A stretch of 64,000 nt of DNA from CAG-877 sp045627525 (GTDB taxonomy: Bacteria; Bacillota_I; Bacilli_A; RF39; UBA660). Shown one piece after another: positions 33,896-44,800 of this stretch; the stretch's first letter is position 1; the number at the start of each line of letters is the position of its first letter. The notes under the pieces were generated by a model. It did not search any database, was not told the DNA's origin, and saw only the letters and a program-made list of their open reading frames with translations. Location of the stretch: assembly GCA_045627525.1 (NCBI GenBank), contig JAZQNW010000001.1:186001-250000 (forward strand), given 5' to 3'. Both the position numbers and the translations under genes were made by a program.

Positions 33896-35240
33896 TATTT
33901 AATTCCTCCACTTTATCTTTAAATTCTTTTCCTCTTACTTCACATTCTTTATATTGATCCCAAGATGCACTAGCTGGACTAAGTAAAACTATATCTCCAG
34001 GTTCAGAAACCTCAACACACTTATCAAAGCCATCAACTAAATGTTCATAAATATAAGTAGGAATATTTAAACTTTTTCCAAATTCTAATACCCTATTACG
34101 ACATTGACCAATACCAACAATTGCCTTAACATTTTTCATATAATCATTTAACTCATTAAAATCTTGATTTCTTTCTAAGCCACCTAGAATTAAAACTATT
34201 GGCTTTTCAAAAGAAGATAAAGCTATTTGTGTACATTTAATATTTGTTGCTTCTGTATCATTATAGAATTGAACATTATTTACAGTATCTACATATTCTA
34301 AACGATGCTCAACTCCCCTAAATTCACTAATTACCTTATTAATAATTTCATCAGAAATATTAAATTCTTTAGCAACCATTATAGCAGCCATACAATTTTC
34401 TAAATTATGTTTACCAGCTATAAATATATTATCAGTATCCATTACTTCACTATCATAATAACATATTTTACCATTATCCAAATATGTACCATTTATCTTT
34501 TTAACACTTGAGAAATACTTTACAGTTGATTTTATATCTTTAGTTTCATTCATAACGTCTTCATTTTCAATATTCAAAATTGCAACATCAGAAGAAGTTT
34601 GATTTTTAAATAATTTGGCCTTTACACGTTTATAATTTTCATAACTCTTTAAAAAATCTATATGTGCAGGACTTAAATTAGTCATTACAGCTATATTAGG
34701 TTTAAACGTACTTAAGTTTTCTAATTGCTGACAAGATACTTCCATTACTATTATATCTTCAGTTTTTACTTTATCCAAAATACTGCATAATGGAAATCCA
34801 ATATTACCCGCTAAAAATACTTTTTCACCAAAAGCCTCATGTAAAATATTATACGTAAGTGTAGTCGTAGTAGTCTTACCATTAGTACCAGTTATTCCAA
34901 CTAATTTAACACCTTCTGGTAATAACCTATAAGCCATCTCAACTTCATTAATTACTTCAATACCTAATTCTCTGGCTTTCAATACATACTTATGATCTAT
35001 TGGCACACCAGGATTTTTTATCAAATAGTCAAATGTATCGTCAAGTAAATCATCAGGATGATCACCAAACACAAGTTTAACCCCCAAAGATCTTAATTCT
35101 TCTATTTGATCCTTATCCAATTTTTCTTCGTCTTTTCCATCATTAAGAATAACTTCATTTCCCCTCGAAATCAAAGTTTTAGCAGCCTGATAACCACTCC
35201 TAGCTAATCCTAAAATAAATACTTTATTATTTTCAAACAT
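33885..35240 (-). CDS. murD: UDP-N-acetylmuramoylalanine--D-glutamate ligase
   Basis: 451 residues, third amino-acid ligase of peptidoglycan precursor synthesis, adding D-Glu. N-terminal Rossmann-like domain (VFILGLARSGYQAAKTL), ATP P-loop GITGTNGKTTTT near 113-124, MEVSCQQLE and NLSPAHIDFLKSYENY in the central domain, and FYNDTEATNIKCT and LSPASASWDQYKECEVRGKEFK in the C-terminal domain. Start ATG at 35240 with GGTGAT. Overlaps eno. Its presence is direct evidence for a peptidoglycan wall. Confidence 0.97.
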   Translation of the reverse strand: MFENNKVFILGLARSGYQAAKTLISRGNEVILNDGKDEEKLDKDQIEELRSLGVKLVFGDHPDDLLDDTFDYLIKNPGVPIDHKYVLKARELGIEVINEVEMAYRLLPEGVKLVGITGTNGKTTTTTLTYNILHEAFGEKVFLAGNIGFPLCSILDKVKTEDIIVMEVSCQQLENLSTFKPNIAVMTNLSPAHIDFLKSYENYKRVKAKLFKNQTSSDVAILNIENEDVMNETKDIKSTVKYFSSVKKINGTYLDNGKICYYDSEVMDTDNIFIAGKHNLENCMAAIMVAKEFNISDEIINKVISEFRGVEHRLEYVDTVNNVQFYNDTEATNIKCTQIALSSFEKPIVLILGGLERNQDFNELNDYMKNVKAIVGIGQCRNRVLEFGKSLNIPTYIYEHLVDGFDKCVEVSEPGDIVLLSPASASWDQYKECEVRGKEFKDKVEELNNEN

Positions 35241-35304
35241 ATTATCACCAATATAATTATACTACTAAATATGATATTTAACCACAGAAAATATTATAGT
35301 AATA

Positions 35305-35334
35305 TTGAAAGAAAATTTAAAAATATGTTATAAT
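35305..35334 (+). promoter_or_regulatory. Promoter of the second femX-like gene
   Basis: TTGAAA (35305-35310), 18-bp spacer, TATAAT (35329-35334), divergent from murD. Confidence 0.7.
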
Positions 35335-35364
35335 AATAAAAAAATATAGAAAGGAGCTAGAAAC

Positions 35365-36606
35365 ATGAAAATAGTTACACTAAACGCTAATCAATTTGAT
35401 AGATATACAAGTAATCATAAATATCGAAATTTTTATCAAACATCTGCATATGCAAATACTATGAAAAAATTTGGTTACAATATACACTATTTAGGATTTG
35501 TTGATGAAAGAAACTCACTTATTGGAGCAACACTAATTATGTACAAAACTATTTTTATGAGCTATAAAATAGCATATGCTCCACATGGAATTCTATTTGA
35601 TTATGATGATAAAATTGAAACAAAAAAAATGGCCGAAAAATTAAAACAACTACTTAATAAGCAAGGATTCATGCTATTAAGAATGGATCCGTATATTCCA
35701 ATAAGTGTAAGAAATAATGAAGGTGCCATTATTAATTTAAATAGACAAGAAGAAGAAATATTAAAAAATTTAAAAGAAGCATCGTTTAAATACAAAGGAA
35801 AAAATTTATATTTTGAAAATGAAAAACCAAGATGGGAAGCATTAGTTCTATTAAATAAGGATCAGCAATCCCTATTTGATAGTTTTGATAAAAGAACTAG
35901 AAATAAAATAAGAAAAGCAGCAGCTACAGGAATTGAAATTAGTATTGACCCTAATAACGATGTAACTGATTTATATGAATTTATTAAAAGAAAAGAAAAA
36001 TATCCAATTAAATATTATGAACAACTATGTCAAAACTATGGTAACAATATAAACATTTATTATGCAAAGATAAATACCGAAACGTTTATCATAAATAGCC
36101 GAGAAACCTATGAAAGAGAAATGCAAAATAATGAACAATTATCAGAACAAATACAAAGCAGTAATCAAGATGCTATAGATAATGATTTGATTTTAAATAA
36201 AAAAATAGAATCTGACAAATTACTTGAAGTATATAAAAATAACATGTTAACCGCAACTGAATTAATAAAAAGTTATCCAAATGGAATACCAATCGGTGGA
36301 GCAATTGTTATTAACTATGATAATGCTGCATTCATCCTTTGTGAAGGTATTGATGAAAAATATTCATCTTTAAATGCAAACTATTTATTAAAATGGCAAT
36401 TAATTTGCAATTGCTTAAGTAAAGGATATAAATATGTAAATTTAGGTGGTATAGTTGGAGAATTTGAAAAAGAAAATAAATATAGTGGATTAAACGAAAT
36501 GAAATTAGGATTTAATTCATTAGTAACTGAGTATATAGGTGAATTTGATATTATCTTAAATAATTTTGCTTATAATTTATATAAAAGTTTTAATAAAGGC
36601 GAGTAA
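35365..36606 (+). CDS. FemX/FemA-type peptidoglycan bridge aminoacyltransferase
   Basis: 413 residues, complete. N-terminal motif FYQTSAYANTMKKFGYNIHYLG and APHGILFDYDD, then LRMDPYIP, RNKIRKAAATGIEI, a helical-hairpin region (about 245-300) as in the other Fem proteins, PIGGAIVINYDNAAFILCEG, and YVNLGGIVGEFE... GLNEMKLGFN. Adds an amino acid from aminoacyl-tRNA to lipid II. RBS AAGGAG at 35352-35357. It is a paralogue of the cut gene at 1-984, so at least two bridge-forming enzymes exist, which may act in sequence. Confidence 0.93.
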   Translation: MKIVTLNANQFDRYTSNHKYRNFYQTSAYANTMKKFGYNIHYLGFVDERNSLIGATLIMYKTIFMSYKIAYAPHGILFDYDDKIETKKMAEKLKQLLNKQGFMLLRMDPYIPISVRNNEGAIINLNRQEEEILKNLKEASFKYKGKNLYFENEKPRWEALVLLNKDQQSLFDSFDKRTRNKIRKAAATGIEISIDPNNDVTDLYEFIKRKEKYPIKYYEQLCQNYGNNINIYYAKINTETFIINSRETYEREMQNNEQLSEQIQSSNQDAIDNDLILNKKIESDKLLEVYKNNMLTATELIKSYPNGIPIGGAIVINYDNAAFILCEGIDEKYSSLNANYLLKWQLICNCLSKGYKYVNLGGIVGEFEKENKYSGLNEMKLGFNSLVTEYIGEFDIILNNFAYNLYKSFNKGE

Positions 36607-36620
36607 TCGTCTTTTTATAT

Positions 36621-36653
36621 AAAAAAAGAATCAAATTAATGATTCTTTTTTTA
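36621..36653. terminator. Bidirectional intrinsic terminator
   Basis: AAAAAGAATCA/TGATTCTTTTT with loop AATTAA, A- and T-runs at both ends, between femX and tuf. Confidence 0.85.
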
Positions 36654-36658
36654 TTATA

Positions 36659-37843
36659 TTATTCAATAATTTCAGTAACGTTACCAGCACCAACAGTACG
36701 TCCACCTTCACGGATAGAGAATTTTGTACCTTGTTCAAGTGCAATTGGATGAATTAATTCAACTTCAATATTAACGTTATCACCTGGCATTACCATTTCA
36801 ACACCTTCTGGTAAAGTAATAACACCAGTTACATCTGTAGTTCTAAAGTAGAATTGTGGACGATAATTTGCAAAGAATGGTGTATGACGTCCTCCTTCTT
36901 CTTTACTTAATACATATACAGAAGCTTTGAATTTATGATGTGGAGTAACTGATCCTGGTTTAGCAAGAACTTGTCCTCTTTCAACTTCTTCACGAGAAAT
37001 ACCACGTAATAATACACCAGCATTATCTCCAGCTTCAGCATAGTCTAATTGTTTACGGAACATTTCAATTCCTGTAACAACTGTCTTTTTAGTTTCTTTA
37101 ATACCAACGATTTCAACTTCATCGTTAAGTTTTAATTGTCCACGTTCAACACGACCAGTAACAACTGTACCACGTCCTGTGATTGTGAATACATCTTCGA
37201 TACTCATTAAGAATGGTTTTTCATTATCTCTTTCTGGAGTTGGAATCCATTCATCAACAGCATCCATAAGTTCTTCAATTTTCTTAGTCCATTCTGCATC
37301 ACCTTCAAGAGCTTTTAAAGCAGAACCTCTAATAATTGGAGTATCGTCACCTTCATAACCATATTCGTTTAATAAGTCACGAATTTCCATTTCAACTAAG
37401 TCTAATAATTCTTCATCGTCAACCATATCACATTTGTTTAAGAAAACAACCATTTTTGGTACTCCAACTTGACGAGCAAGTAAGATATGTTCACGAGTTT
37501 GAGCCATTGGACCATCAGTTGCAGCAATAACTAAGATTGCACCATCCATTTGAGCTGCACCAGTAATCATATTTTTTACATAGTCAGCATGTCCTGGACA
37601 GTCAACGTGTGCATAATGTCTCTTATCAGTACTATATTCAACATGTGCAGTATTAATAGTAATACCACGTTCTCTTTCTTCAGGTGCTTTATCGATATTA
37701 GCGAATTCAACAGCTTGGTTACCGTTTTTACCAGCTAATACTTTAGTAATAGCAGCAGTTGTTGTTGTTTTACCATGATCTACGTGTCCAATTGTACCAA
37801 TGTTAACATGTGGTTTTGAACGATCAAATTTTTCTTTTGCCAT
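36659..37843 (-). CDS. tuf: Elongation factor Tu
   Basis: 394 residues, GTPase that brings aminoacyl-tRNA to the ribosome. GHVDHGKTTTTAAI (19-32), DCPGHADYVKNM, FLNKCDMVDDEELL, domain 2 with GRGTVVTGRVERGQ, and domain 3 ending REGGRTVGAGNVTEIIE. Usually the best-expressed gene in the cell; the RBS is AAGGAGG. It has its own promoter after fusA. Confidence 0.99.
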   Translation of the reverse strand: MAKEKFDRSKPHVNIGTIGHVDHGKTTTTAAITKVLAGKNGNQAVEFANIDKAPEERERGITINTAHVEYSTDKRHYAHVDCPGHADYVKNMITGAAQMDGAILVIAATDGPMAQTREHILLARQVGVPKMVVFLNKCDMVDDEELLDLVEMEIRDLLNEYGYEGDDTPIIRGSALKALEGDAEWTKKIEELMDAVDEWIPTPERDNEKPFLMSIEDVFTITGRGTVVTGRVERGQLKLNDEVEIVGIKETKKTVVTGIEMFRKQLDYAEAGDNAGVLLRGISREEVERGQVLAKPGSVTPHHKFKASVYVLSKEEGGRHTPFFANYRPQFYFRTTDVTGVITLPEGVEMVMPGDNVNIEVELIHPIALEQGTKFSIREGGRTVGAGNVTEIIE

Positions 37844-37876
37844 TTTATTTTTCCTCCTTTTTCATATACAACATAT

Positions 37877-37905
37877 ATTTTATCTAATAATTGAAAGTTT
37901 TTCAA
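37877..37905 (-). promoter_or_regulatory. Promoter of tuf
   Basis: TTGAAA (37905-37900), 17-bp spacer, TAAAAT (37882-37877) in the fusA-tuf gap. Confidence 0.6.
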
Positions 37906-37925
37906 CTATTTTGATACTAATTTAA

Positions 37926-39995
37926 TTAATTTCCACTTTTCTTAATAATTTCTTCAGAAATATTTTTAGGTACTTCTTCATAATGATCTGGGAACATTAC
38001 GAATGTTGCTCTACCTTGTGTATTAGAACGTAAGTTAGTAGCATAACCAAACATTTCTGAAAGTGGAACCATAGCACTAAGCTTAATAGCATTACCTTGA
38101 GCTTCTTGTCCAAGTGGTTTACCACGACGAGAAGTTAAATCACCCATTACATTACCAAAATATTCTTCTGGTGTTGTAACATCTACTTTCATAATTGGTT
38201 CTAGTAATACTGGTTTACATTTATTTTTAGCTTCCTTTAATGCAAAGCTTGCTGCAATCTTGAAAGCCATTTCGTTAGAGTCTACATCATGGTATGAACC
38301 ATCAAATAATGTACACTTAACATCTATCATAGGATATCCTGCAAGTACACCTGTTTGTAAAGCTTCTTGTAATCCTTTATCAACTACTGGTATATATTCA
38401 CGAGGAACAACACCACCAACGATTTGATCAACAAATTCATATCCTTTATCAGGATTTGGTTCAAATTTAACCCAAACATGTCCATATTGTCCACGTCCAC
38501 CTGATTGTTTAATATACTTACCTTCACAATCAGCAGATTGCTTAATTGTTTCACGATAAGCAACTTGTGGAGCACCAACATTTGCTTCAACATGGAATTC
38601 ACGTTTCATACGATCAACTAATACATCAAGATGTAACTCACCCATACCAGCGATTACAGTTTGACCAGTTTCATGATCAGTATGAACTTTAAATGTTGGA
38701 TCCTCTTCAGCTAATTTTTGTAAAGCTAATGCCATTTTATCTTGATCATTTTTAGATTTAGGTTCAACAGCTAATTGAATAACTGGTTCTGGAACAACTA
38801 AACTTTCAAGAATAATAGCTTTCTTTTCATCACATAGAGTATCACCAGTACTAGTATTCTTAAGACCTACTGCAGCAGCAATATCTCCAGTATATACGTC
38901 TGTAATTTCTTTACGATTATTAGCATGCATTTGTAAAATACGTCCAATTCTTTCCTTTGCATCTTTACTTGAGTTAAGTACATAACTACCACTGCTTAAA
39001 TGTCCAGAATAAACACGGAAGAATGTTAAACGTCCAACAAATGGATCAGTCATAACTTTAAAAGCTAATGCACTAAAAGGTTCATTATCACTTGGTTTAC
39101 GTGTTACTTCATTACCATCTAAATCAGTTCCTTGAACTGAGTCTATGTCTAAAGGACTTGGTAAATAATCAATAACAGCATCAAGTAATAATTTAACACC
39201 CTTATTACCTAAAGCAGTTCCACACATAACAGGGAAAAATTCTGCTTTTAATGTACCTGTTCTAATGGCACGTTTAATCATTTCTTCAGTAACTTCGCCA
39301 CCATCAAGATAAGTCATCATCATTTCATCATCAAATTCAGCAACTGCATCAATTAATTCATTTCTCTTTTCAGCAGCAACATCTTTTAAATCAGCAGGAA
39401 TTTCAATTTCTTGAGCATTTTCTGCTTGTTGACCATCATAATGATAAGCTTTCATAGTAACTAAATCAATTACACCATCAAAGTCAGATTCAGCACCAAT
39501 TGGCCATTCTATAGGTTTAGCATTTACTCCTAAACGATCTTTTATAGTCTTTAAACTATATTCAAAATTTGCTCCCATTTTGTCCATCTTATTAGCAAAA
39601 ATAATTCTTGGAACTTTAAATTCAGAAGCTTGTCTCCAAACTGTTTCAGTTTGTGGTTCAACTCCTGCTTGAGCATCTATAAGCGCAACTGCACCATCTA
39701 ATACACGTAGAGATCTAGAAACTTCAATTGTAAAATCTACGTGTCCAGGAGTATCAATTATATTTAAACGATGATCTCTCCAATGAGCTGTTGTAGCTGC
39801 AGAAGTAATTGTAATACCACGTTCTTGTTCTTGCTCCATCCAGTCCATTTGAGATTCACCATCATGAGTCTCTCCAATTTTATGAGTAACTCCGGTATGG
39901 AATAAAATTCTTTCAGTACAAGTAGTTTTACCTGCATCGATATGAGCCATTATTCCTATATTTCTTGTCTTTTCTAAAGACGTATCTCTTGCCAT
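37926..39995 (-). CDS. fusA: Elongation factor G
   Basis: 689 residues, GTPase for ribosomal translocation. AHIDAGKTTCTERIL (17-31), DTPGHVDFTIEV, FANKMDKMGANF, and the C-terminal domains with YGHVWVKFEP, ANVGAPQVAYRET, GDLTSRRG and GYATNLRSNTQGRA. Start ATG at 39995, GGGG-type RBS just upstream, 13 bp after rpsG. Confidence 0.99.
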   Translation of the reverse strand: MARDTSLEKTRNIGIMAHIDAGKTTCTERILFHTGVTHKIGETHDGESQMDWMEQEQERGITITSAATTAHWRDHRLNIIDTPGHVDFTIEVSRSLRVLDGAVALIDAQAGVEPQTETVWRQASEFKVPRIIFANKMDKMGANFEYSLKTIKDRLGVNAKPIEWPIGAESDFDGVIDLVTMKAYHYDGQQAENAQEIEIPADLKDVAAEKRNELIDAVAEFDDEMMMTYLDGGEVTEEMIKRAIRTGTLKAEFFPVMCGTALGNKGVKLLLDAVIDYLPSPLDIDSVQGTDLDGNEVTRKPSDNEPFSALAFKVMTDPFVGRLTFFRVYSGHLSSGSYVLNSSKDAKERIGRILQMHANNRKEITDVYTGDIAAAVGLKNTSTGDTLCDEKKAIILESLVVPEPVIQLAVEPKSKNDQDKMALALQKLAEEDPTFKVHTDHETGQTVIAGMGELHLDVLVDRMKREFHVEANVGAPQVAYRETIKQSADCEGKYIKQSGGRGQYGHVWVKFEPNPDKGYEFVDQIVGGVVPREYIPVVDKGLQEALQTGVLAGYPMIDVKCTLFDGSYHDVDSNEMAFKIAASFALKEAKNKCKPVLLEPIMKVDVTTPEEYFGNVMGDLTSRRGKPLGQEAQGNAIKLSAMVPLSEMFGYATNLRSNTQGRATFVMFPDHYEEVPKNISEEIIKKSGN

Positions 39996-40008
39996 AATTT
40001 ACCCCTTT

Positions 40009-40476
40009 CTACCATCTATAATGTGCAAAAGCTTTATTAGCTTCAGCCATTCTATGAGTATCTTCACGTTTTTTAACTGATGCTCCAGTACCATTTGATG
40101 CATCAATTATTTCATTAGCTAAATTATCAGCCATTCCTTTTCCACCACGTTCACGAGAATATTTAGTTAACCATCTAAGTGCTAAAGCTTGACTTCTCGC
40201 AGGTGTAACTTCAACTGGTACTTGATAGTTAGAACCACCAACACGACGACTCTTAACTTCAAGTTGTGGTTTAATGTTTTCCATAGCAGCATTAAATGTT
40301 TCTAATGGATCTTTACCACTTTTAGTCTTTACTATTTCAAATGCTTCATAAACTATTGATTGAGCTGTTCCTTTTTTACCATCTAACATAATAGTATTGA
40401 TTAGTTTAGCAACTATTTTTGACTTATATATTGGATCTGGTAAAATGTCTCTCTTCACTGCACGTCTCTTACGCAT
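40009..40476 (-). CDS. rpsG: Ribosomal protein S7
   Basis: 155 residues. MRKRRAVKRDILPDPIYKSKIVAKLIN, AMENIKPQLEVKSRRVGGSNYQVPVEV, and the C-terminal THRMAEANKAFAHYRW are standard S7. It binds the 16S rRNA head. Str operon between rpsL and fusA. Confidence 0.99.
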   Translation of the reverse strand: MRKRRAVKRDILPDPIYKSKIVAKLINTIMLDGKKGTAQSIVYEAFEIVKTKSGKDPLETFNAAMENIKPQLEVKSRRVGGSNYQVPVEVTPARSQALALRWLTKYSRERGGKGMADNLANEIIDASNGTGASVKKREDTHRMAEANKAFAHYRW

Positions 40477-40510
40477 TTTAATTTCCTCCCTTCATTATTT
40501 AACAATTTAA

Positions 40511-40930
40511 TTATTTATTATCTTTTGGTTTTTTAGCACCGTATTTACTACGTCCTTGCTTGCGATCTTTAACACCAGCAGTATCTAAGGTACCACGAAT
40601 AATATGATAACGAACACCGATTAAGTCTTTAACACGTCCACCACGAATTAAAACAACACTATGTTCTTGTAAATTGTGTCCAATTCCAGGTATGTATGTA
40701 TCAACTTCCTTACCATTTGATAAACGTACACGAGCATACTTACGTAATGCTGAGTTTGGTTTCTTTGGTGTTTTTGTACCAACACGAGTACAAACTCCAC
40801 GTTTTTGAGGTGAACTAACACTAGTAGTTTTCTTTTGAATAGTATTAATTCCAACTCCAAGAACTGGTGCTTTACTCTTCTTTACCTTATCTTTACGATT
40901 TTTATGAACTAATTGGTTAATAGTAGGCAT
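40511..40930 (-). CDS. rpsL: Ribosomal protein S12
   Basis: 139 residues; MPTINQLVHKNRKDK, the accuracy-loop TPKKPNSALRKYARVRLSNG and PGIGHNLQEHSVVLIRGGRVKDL. The Lys sites linked to streptomycin response (TPKKPNSA and around RVKDLIGV) read as the sensitive type. First gene of the str operon, with strong RBS AAAGGAG. Confidence 0.99.
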   Translation of the reverse strand: MPTINQLVHKNRKDKVKKSKAPVLGVGINTIQKKTTSVSSPQKRGVCTRVGTKTPKKPNSALRKYARVRLSNGKEVDTYIPGIGHNLQEHSVVLIRGGRVKDLIGVRYHIIRGTLDTAGVKDRKQGRSKYGAKKPKDNK

Positions 40931-40985
40931 AAAATATATCTCCTTTCTTTACACATATCCAGGTGTATCATTTTACCCCTTAAAT

Positions 40986-41008
40986 AAAACTTTGCCTAAA
41001 AGCAAAGC
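40986..41008 (-). promoter_or_regulatory. Attenuator-like hairpin in the rpsL leader
   Basis: CTTTGC/GCAAAG stem followed on the minus strand by TTTTATTT, lying between the promoter and the rpsL start. It could act as an attenuator of the str operon; a short ACACC...GTGT pair sits near the RBS too. Confidence 0.5.
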
Positions 41009-41026
41009 TATTTAATCAGCAGATAT

Positions 41027-41055
41027 AATATAACACTTTAATAAATTAAAGTCAA
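41027..41055 (-). promoter_or_regulatory. Promoter of the str operon
   Basis: TTGACT (41055-41050), 17-bp spacer, TATATT (41032-41027), about 100 bp before rpsL. Confidence 0.7.
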
Positions 41056-41076
41056 TATCTTATTAAAGATTATTCA

Positions 41077-41103
41077 AAAAAAGAAAAAAAGTTACCTTTT
41101 TTT
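41077..41103 (-). terminator. Terminator after the DUF5684-like gene
   Basis: AAAAAAAG/CTTTTTTT stem, loop TTAC in the plus reading, more T on the minus strand. Confidence 0.6.
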
Positions 41104-41790
41104 CATTTCTTTATTAGCATAATAATCAACAAATGTTAATCCTATAACAAGTATAGAAACAAATATCACTATAACAATTATAAAAGCAGGTGACCAAAGA
41201 AGTAATTTTACTAAATCTTGAGGAACATTAATTACAAAAATATAAATAAAAATATAAATAGATGCTAACACACACATCATTGCAAATACATTAGTTAAAC
41301 ACATTTCACCAACAGATACTTTTCTAGAAACATAAAAATCTTCAGTTAATATTCCTTCTTTTACTTTAGCAAAAGCATGCCACTTATAATCAGAACTAAT
41401 ACCTAAAATAGGAATAACAATATATGGAAAAAATGTTAATAAAGCAGTCATCGTTTTTCCACATTTAAATTTTCGACAAATATAATAATTAGCTTTTAAT
41501 GAAAACATTAAATAATAAATTACAGAAAATAATGAGAAAAAAATACAAATACCCAAAAGTTCTCTAGATTGACTATATTGAAATCCAAATATAATAAAAA
41601 CAATAAAAGAAACTATTGGAGCCGCAGCCAAGATTGGATTAACTTTACCCTTTTTAAAATATAAACATTCACTATAAATAGGAATTAATCCTTTCCACCC
41701 AGCAATATGCATTTTTTCAAACAATAAATACTTACCATATAAAAATACTATAATAAATAGAAAAACAAAAAAAATTAATAAACTATTCAC
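41092..41790 (-). CDS. Polytopic membrane protein, DUF5684-like
   Basis: 232 residues with about six hydrophobic segments. The motif GKYLLFEKMHIAGWKGLIPIYSECLYFKKGK resembles DUF5684/signal-peptidase-associated proteins that carry a conserved W-K-x-L-I-P-I-Y near the N-terminus. Function unknown. The GTG at 41790 (AGGAG ten bases upstream) is my choice; a longer frame from 41826 lacks an RBS. It interrupts the usual rpoC-rpsL spacing between two terminators. Confidence 0.7.
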   Translation of the reverse strand: MNSLLIFFVFLFIIVFLYGKYLLFEKMHIAGWKGLIPIYSECLYFKKGKVNPILAAAPIVSFIVFIIFGFQYSQSRELLGICIFFSLFSVIYYLMFSLKANYYICRKFKCGKTMTALLTFFPYIVIPILGISSDYKWHAFAKVKEGILTEDFYVSRKVSVGEMCLTNVFAMMCVLASIYIFIYIFVINVPQDLVKLLLWSPAFIIVIVIFVSILVIGLTFVDYYANKEMKKR

Positions 41791-41835
41791 ACTACAACAA
41801 CTCCTATTATTAATATTATAAACCAAATTTAAAAG

Positions 41836-41859
41836 AAAAAAAAGAGTAAGATTACTCTT
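41836..41859 (-). terminator. Terminator after rpoC
   Basis: AAGAGTAA/TTACTCTT stem followed by T8 on the minus strand. Confidence 0.8.
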
Positions 41860-44800
41860 ACTCCATAAATTGATCTTCTAATTTTTCTAAAGGCTCTTCA
41901 TCCATAAATTCTGTTTTCAATTCATACTCTACATCACGGTAACTTTTACTACCAGTACCTGCTGGTATTAATTTACCAAGTATAACATTTTCTTTTAAAC
42001 CAGATAATGGATCAATTTTTCCTTTTATAGCTGCATCAGTTAAGATTCTTGTAGTCTCTTGGAATGATGCTGCTGATAAGAATGAATCTGTTTCAAGAGC
42101 AGCTTTAGTAATACCAAGTAATACTGGTTTACCAACAGCTGGTTTCTTTCCTTTAATTATTGCGTCTTTATTACCTTCAGTAAATTCTCTGAAGTTAACA
42201 AGACTACCAGGTAAGAAACGAGTATCTCCACTTTCAACAATTCTAATATTAGAAATCATTCTACGTGCAATAATTTCAATATGTTTATCTGAAATATCAA
42301 CACCTTGAGAACGATAAGTATTTTGAACTTCTTTCAAAATATATTCTTGAGTAGTTATTGGATCGGTAACTGCTAACAATTCTTTAGGGCTAATAGCGCC
42401 TTCTGTTAATTTATCACCACAAACAACTTCAGTACCCTTTTCAACACATAACTTAGAACCATAATTTGTAACATGTTCTTTTGTTTCTAGTTTATTAGTA
42501 ATACTAATCTTAAATTTACCATGATCTTCCTTAATCTTAGTAACAGTACCATCAATTTCTGCAATTGTAGCTTTTGCTTTTGGATTACGTGCTTCAAATA
42601 ATTCTTGTACACGAGGAAGACCTTGAGTAATATCGGCATCACCACCATGTGCAACACCACCAGAGTGGAACGTACGCATTGTAAGCTGAGTACCAGGTTC
42701 ACCAATTGATTGAGCAGCCATAACACCTACAGCTTCACCAATTTCAACTAAGTTACCAGTAGCTAAGTTACGACCATAACATTTTTGACATACACCATTT
42801 GATGTATTACAAGTTAAGATTGTACGAATTTCTACTTCTTTTATTCCTGCAGCAATTACTTTATCAGCAAGTGATTCAGTAATAAATTGTAGCTTATCAA
42901 CAATAACTTCTTTTGTTTCTGGATTAATAATTTTCTTGTTAGCAAAACGACCAACAATACGATCACGTAAACTTTCAATTACAGTACCAGTTTTTTCATT
43001 AATGAAGTCACATACAACAACACCTTGATCAGTACCACAATCAGCTTCTTTTACTATCATATCTTGAGATACATCTACTAAACGACGTGTTAAATAACCT
43101 GAATCAGCTGTCTTCAAAGCTGTATCGGCACTACCTTTACGGGCACCATGTGTAGATAAGAAGAATTCAGCTACTGATAATCCTTCAATGAAGTTTGAAA
43201 GGATAGGAATTTCAACAGGTGTACCATCTGGCTTAGCCATGATACCACGCATACCTGCAACTTGAGTAAAGTTTGAAATGTTACCACGAGCTTTAGAGTT
43301 CATCATCAAGAATATTGGATTATCAACATCTGTATGTGAAACTTCTTCAAGTTCTGCTTTAACTTCATCTGTTGCTCCATTCCATGTTTCGATAACTTTA
43401 TTAAATCTTTCTTCTTCAGTTATTAAACCACGTTTATATTGTTTATTTATTTTATCAACAACTTTTTGTGCTTCAGCAACTATTTTAGGTTTATTTTTAC
43501 TTATTTCAACATCAGCCATACTAACTGTAATACCTGAAATTGTAGAATATTTAAATCCTAAGTCTTTTAAATTATCAAGCATTGTTGAAGTTTCAGTAGT
43601 CTTATAACGCTTAAATACTTGTGCAATAATTTTTTCCAATGTACCTTTAGCAAAAGGCTTAACTAGCGGCATTTCTTTTATTGCTTCTGGAATATTTGTT
43701 CCTTTTTCCAAGAAATACTTATTAGGTGTTATATTTTGAATATTATCATCAGATGGTTCATTTATATAAGCAAATGAATCTGGTAATATTTCATTAAATT
43801 TAATTTTACCAACTGTTGTAACTAAATATTTGCCCTTTTGATTTTCAGTAAATAATTTATGTCTAAATGAATCAACTGGAAGAGCAATACGTGTATGTAA
43901 AGTTAATTCTCTTCTTTCATAAGCCATTAAAGCTTCATTAGTATTTTTAAATACACGACCTTCACCATCTTCTCCAGCTTTTTCCATAGTAATATAATAA
44001 TTACCTAAAACCATATCTTGAGAAGGTGTAACAATTGGATCTCCTGATTTTGGATGAAGAATATTGTTAGAACCTAACATTAACATACGAGCTTCTGCTT
44101 GTGCTTCTTCACTTAAAGGTACGTGAACAGCCATTTGATCACCATCAAAGTCAGCATTAAATGCAGGACAAACTAATGGGTGAAGACGAATAGCCTTTCC
44201 ACCAACAAGAATTGGTTCAAATGCTTGAATACCTAATCTATGTAAAGTTGGAGCACGGTTAAGCATAACTGGATGCTCTTTAATTACTTCTTCTACAATA
44301 TCCCAAACAACAGGATCTTGATTTTCAATTAATCTCTTAGCAGCTTTTATATTATGTGCTATATCTTTTTCTACTAAACCATGGATAACATGTGGTTTAA
44401 ATAATTCCAGTGCCATTTCTTTTGGTATACCACATTGATACATCTTTAATGATGGGCCAACAACGATAACAGAACGACCAGAATAATCAACACGTTTTCC
44501 TAATAAGTTTTGACGGAAACGACCTTGTTTACCCTTTAACATACTTGATAAAGATTTTAATGGTCTATTTCCAGCACCAGTTACACTTCTACCACGACGT
44601 CCATTATCAAATAATGCATCAACAGCTTCTTGTAACATACGTTTTTCATTTTGAATAATTATAGTTGGCGCTCCTAAATCTATTAATTTCTTTAAACGAT
44701 TATTACGATTAATAACACGACGATATAAATCATTTAAATCACTAGTAGCAAAACGACCACCATCAAGTTGAATCATTGGACGTAGTTCAGGTGGTATTAC

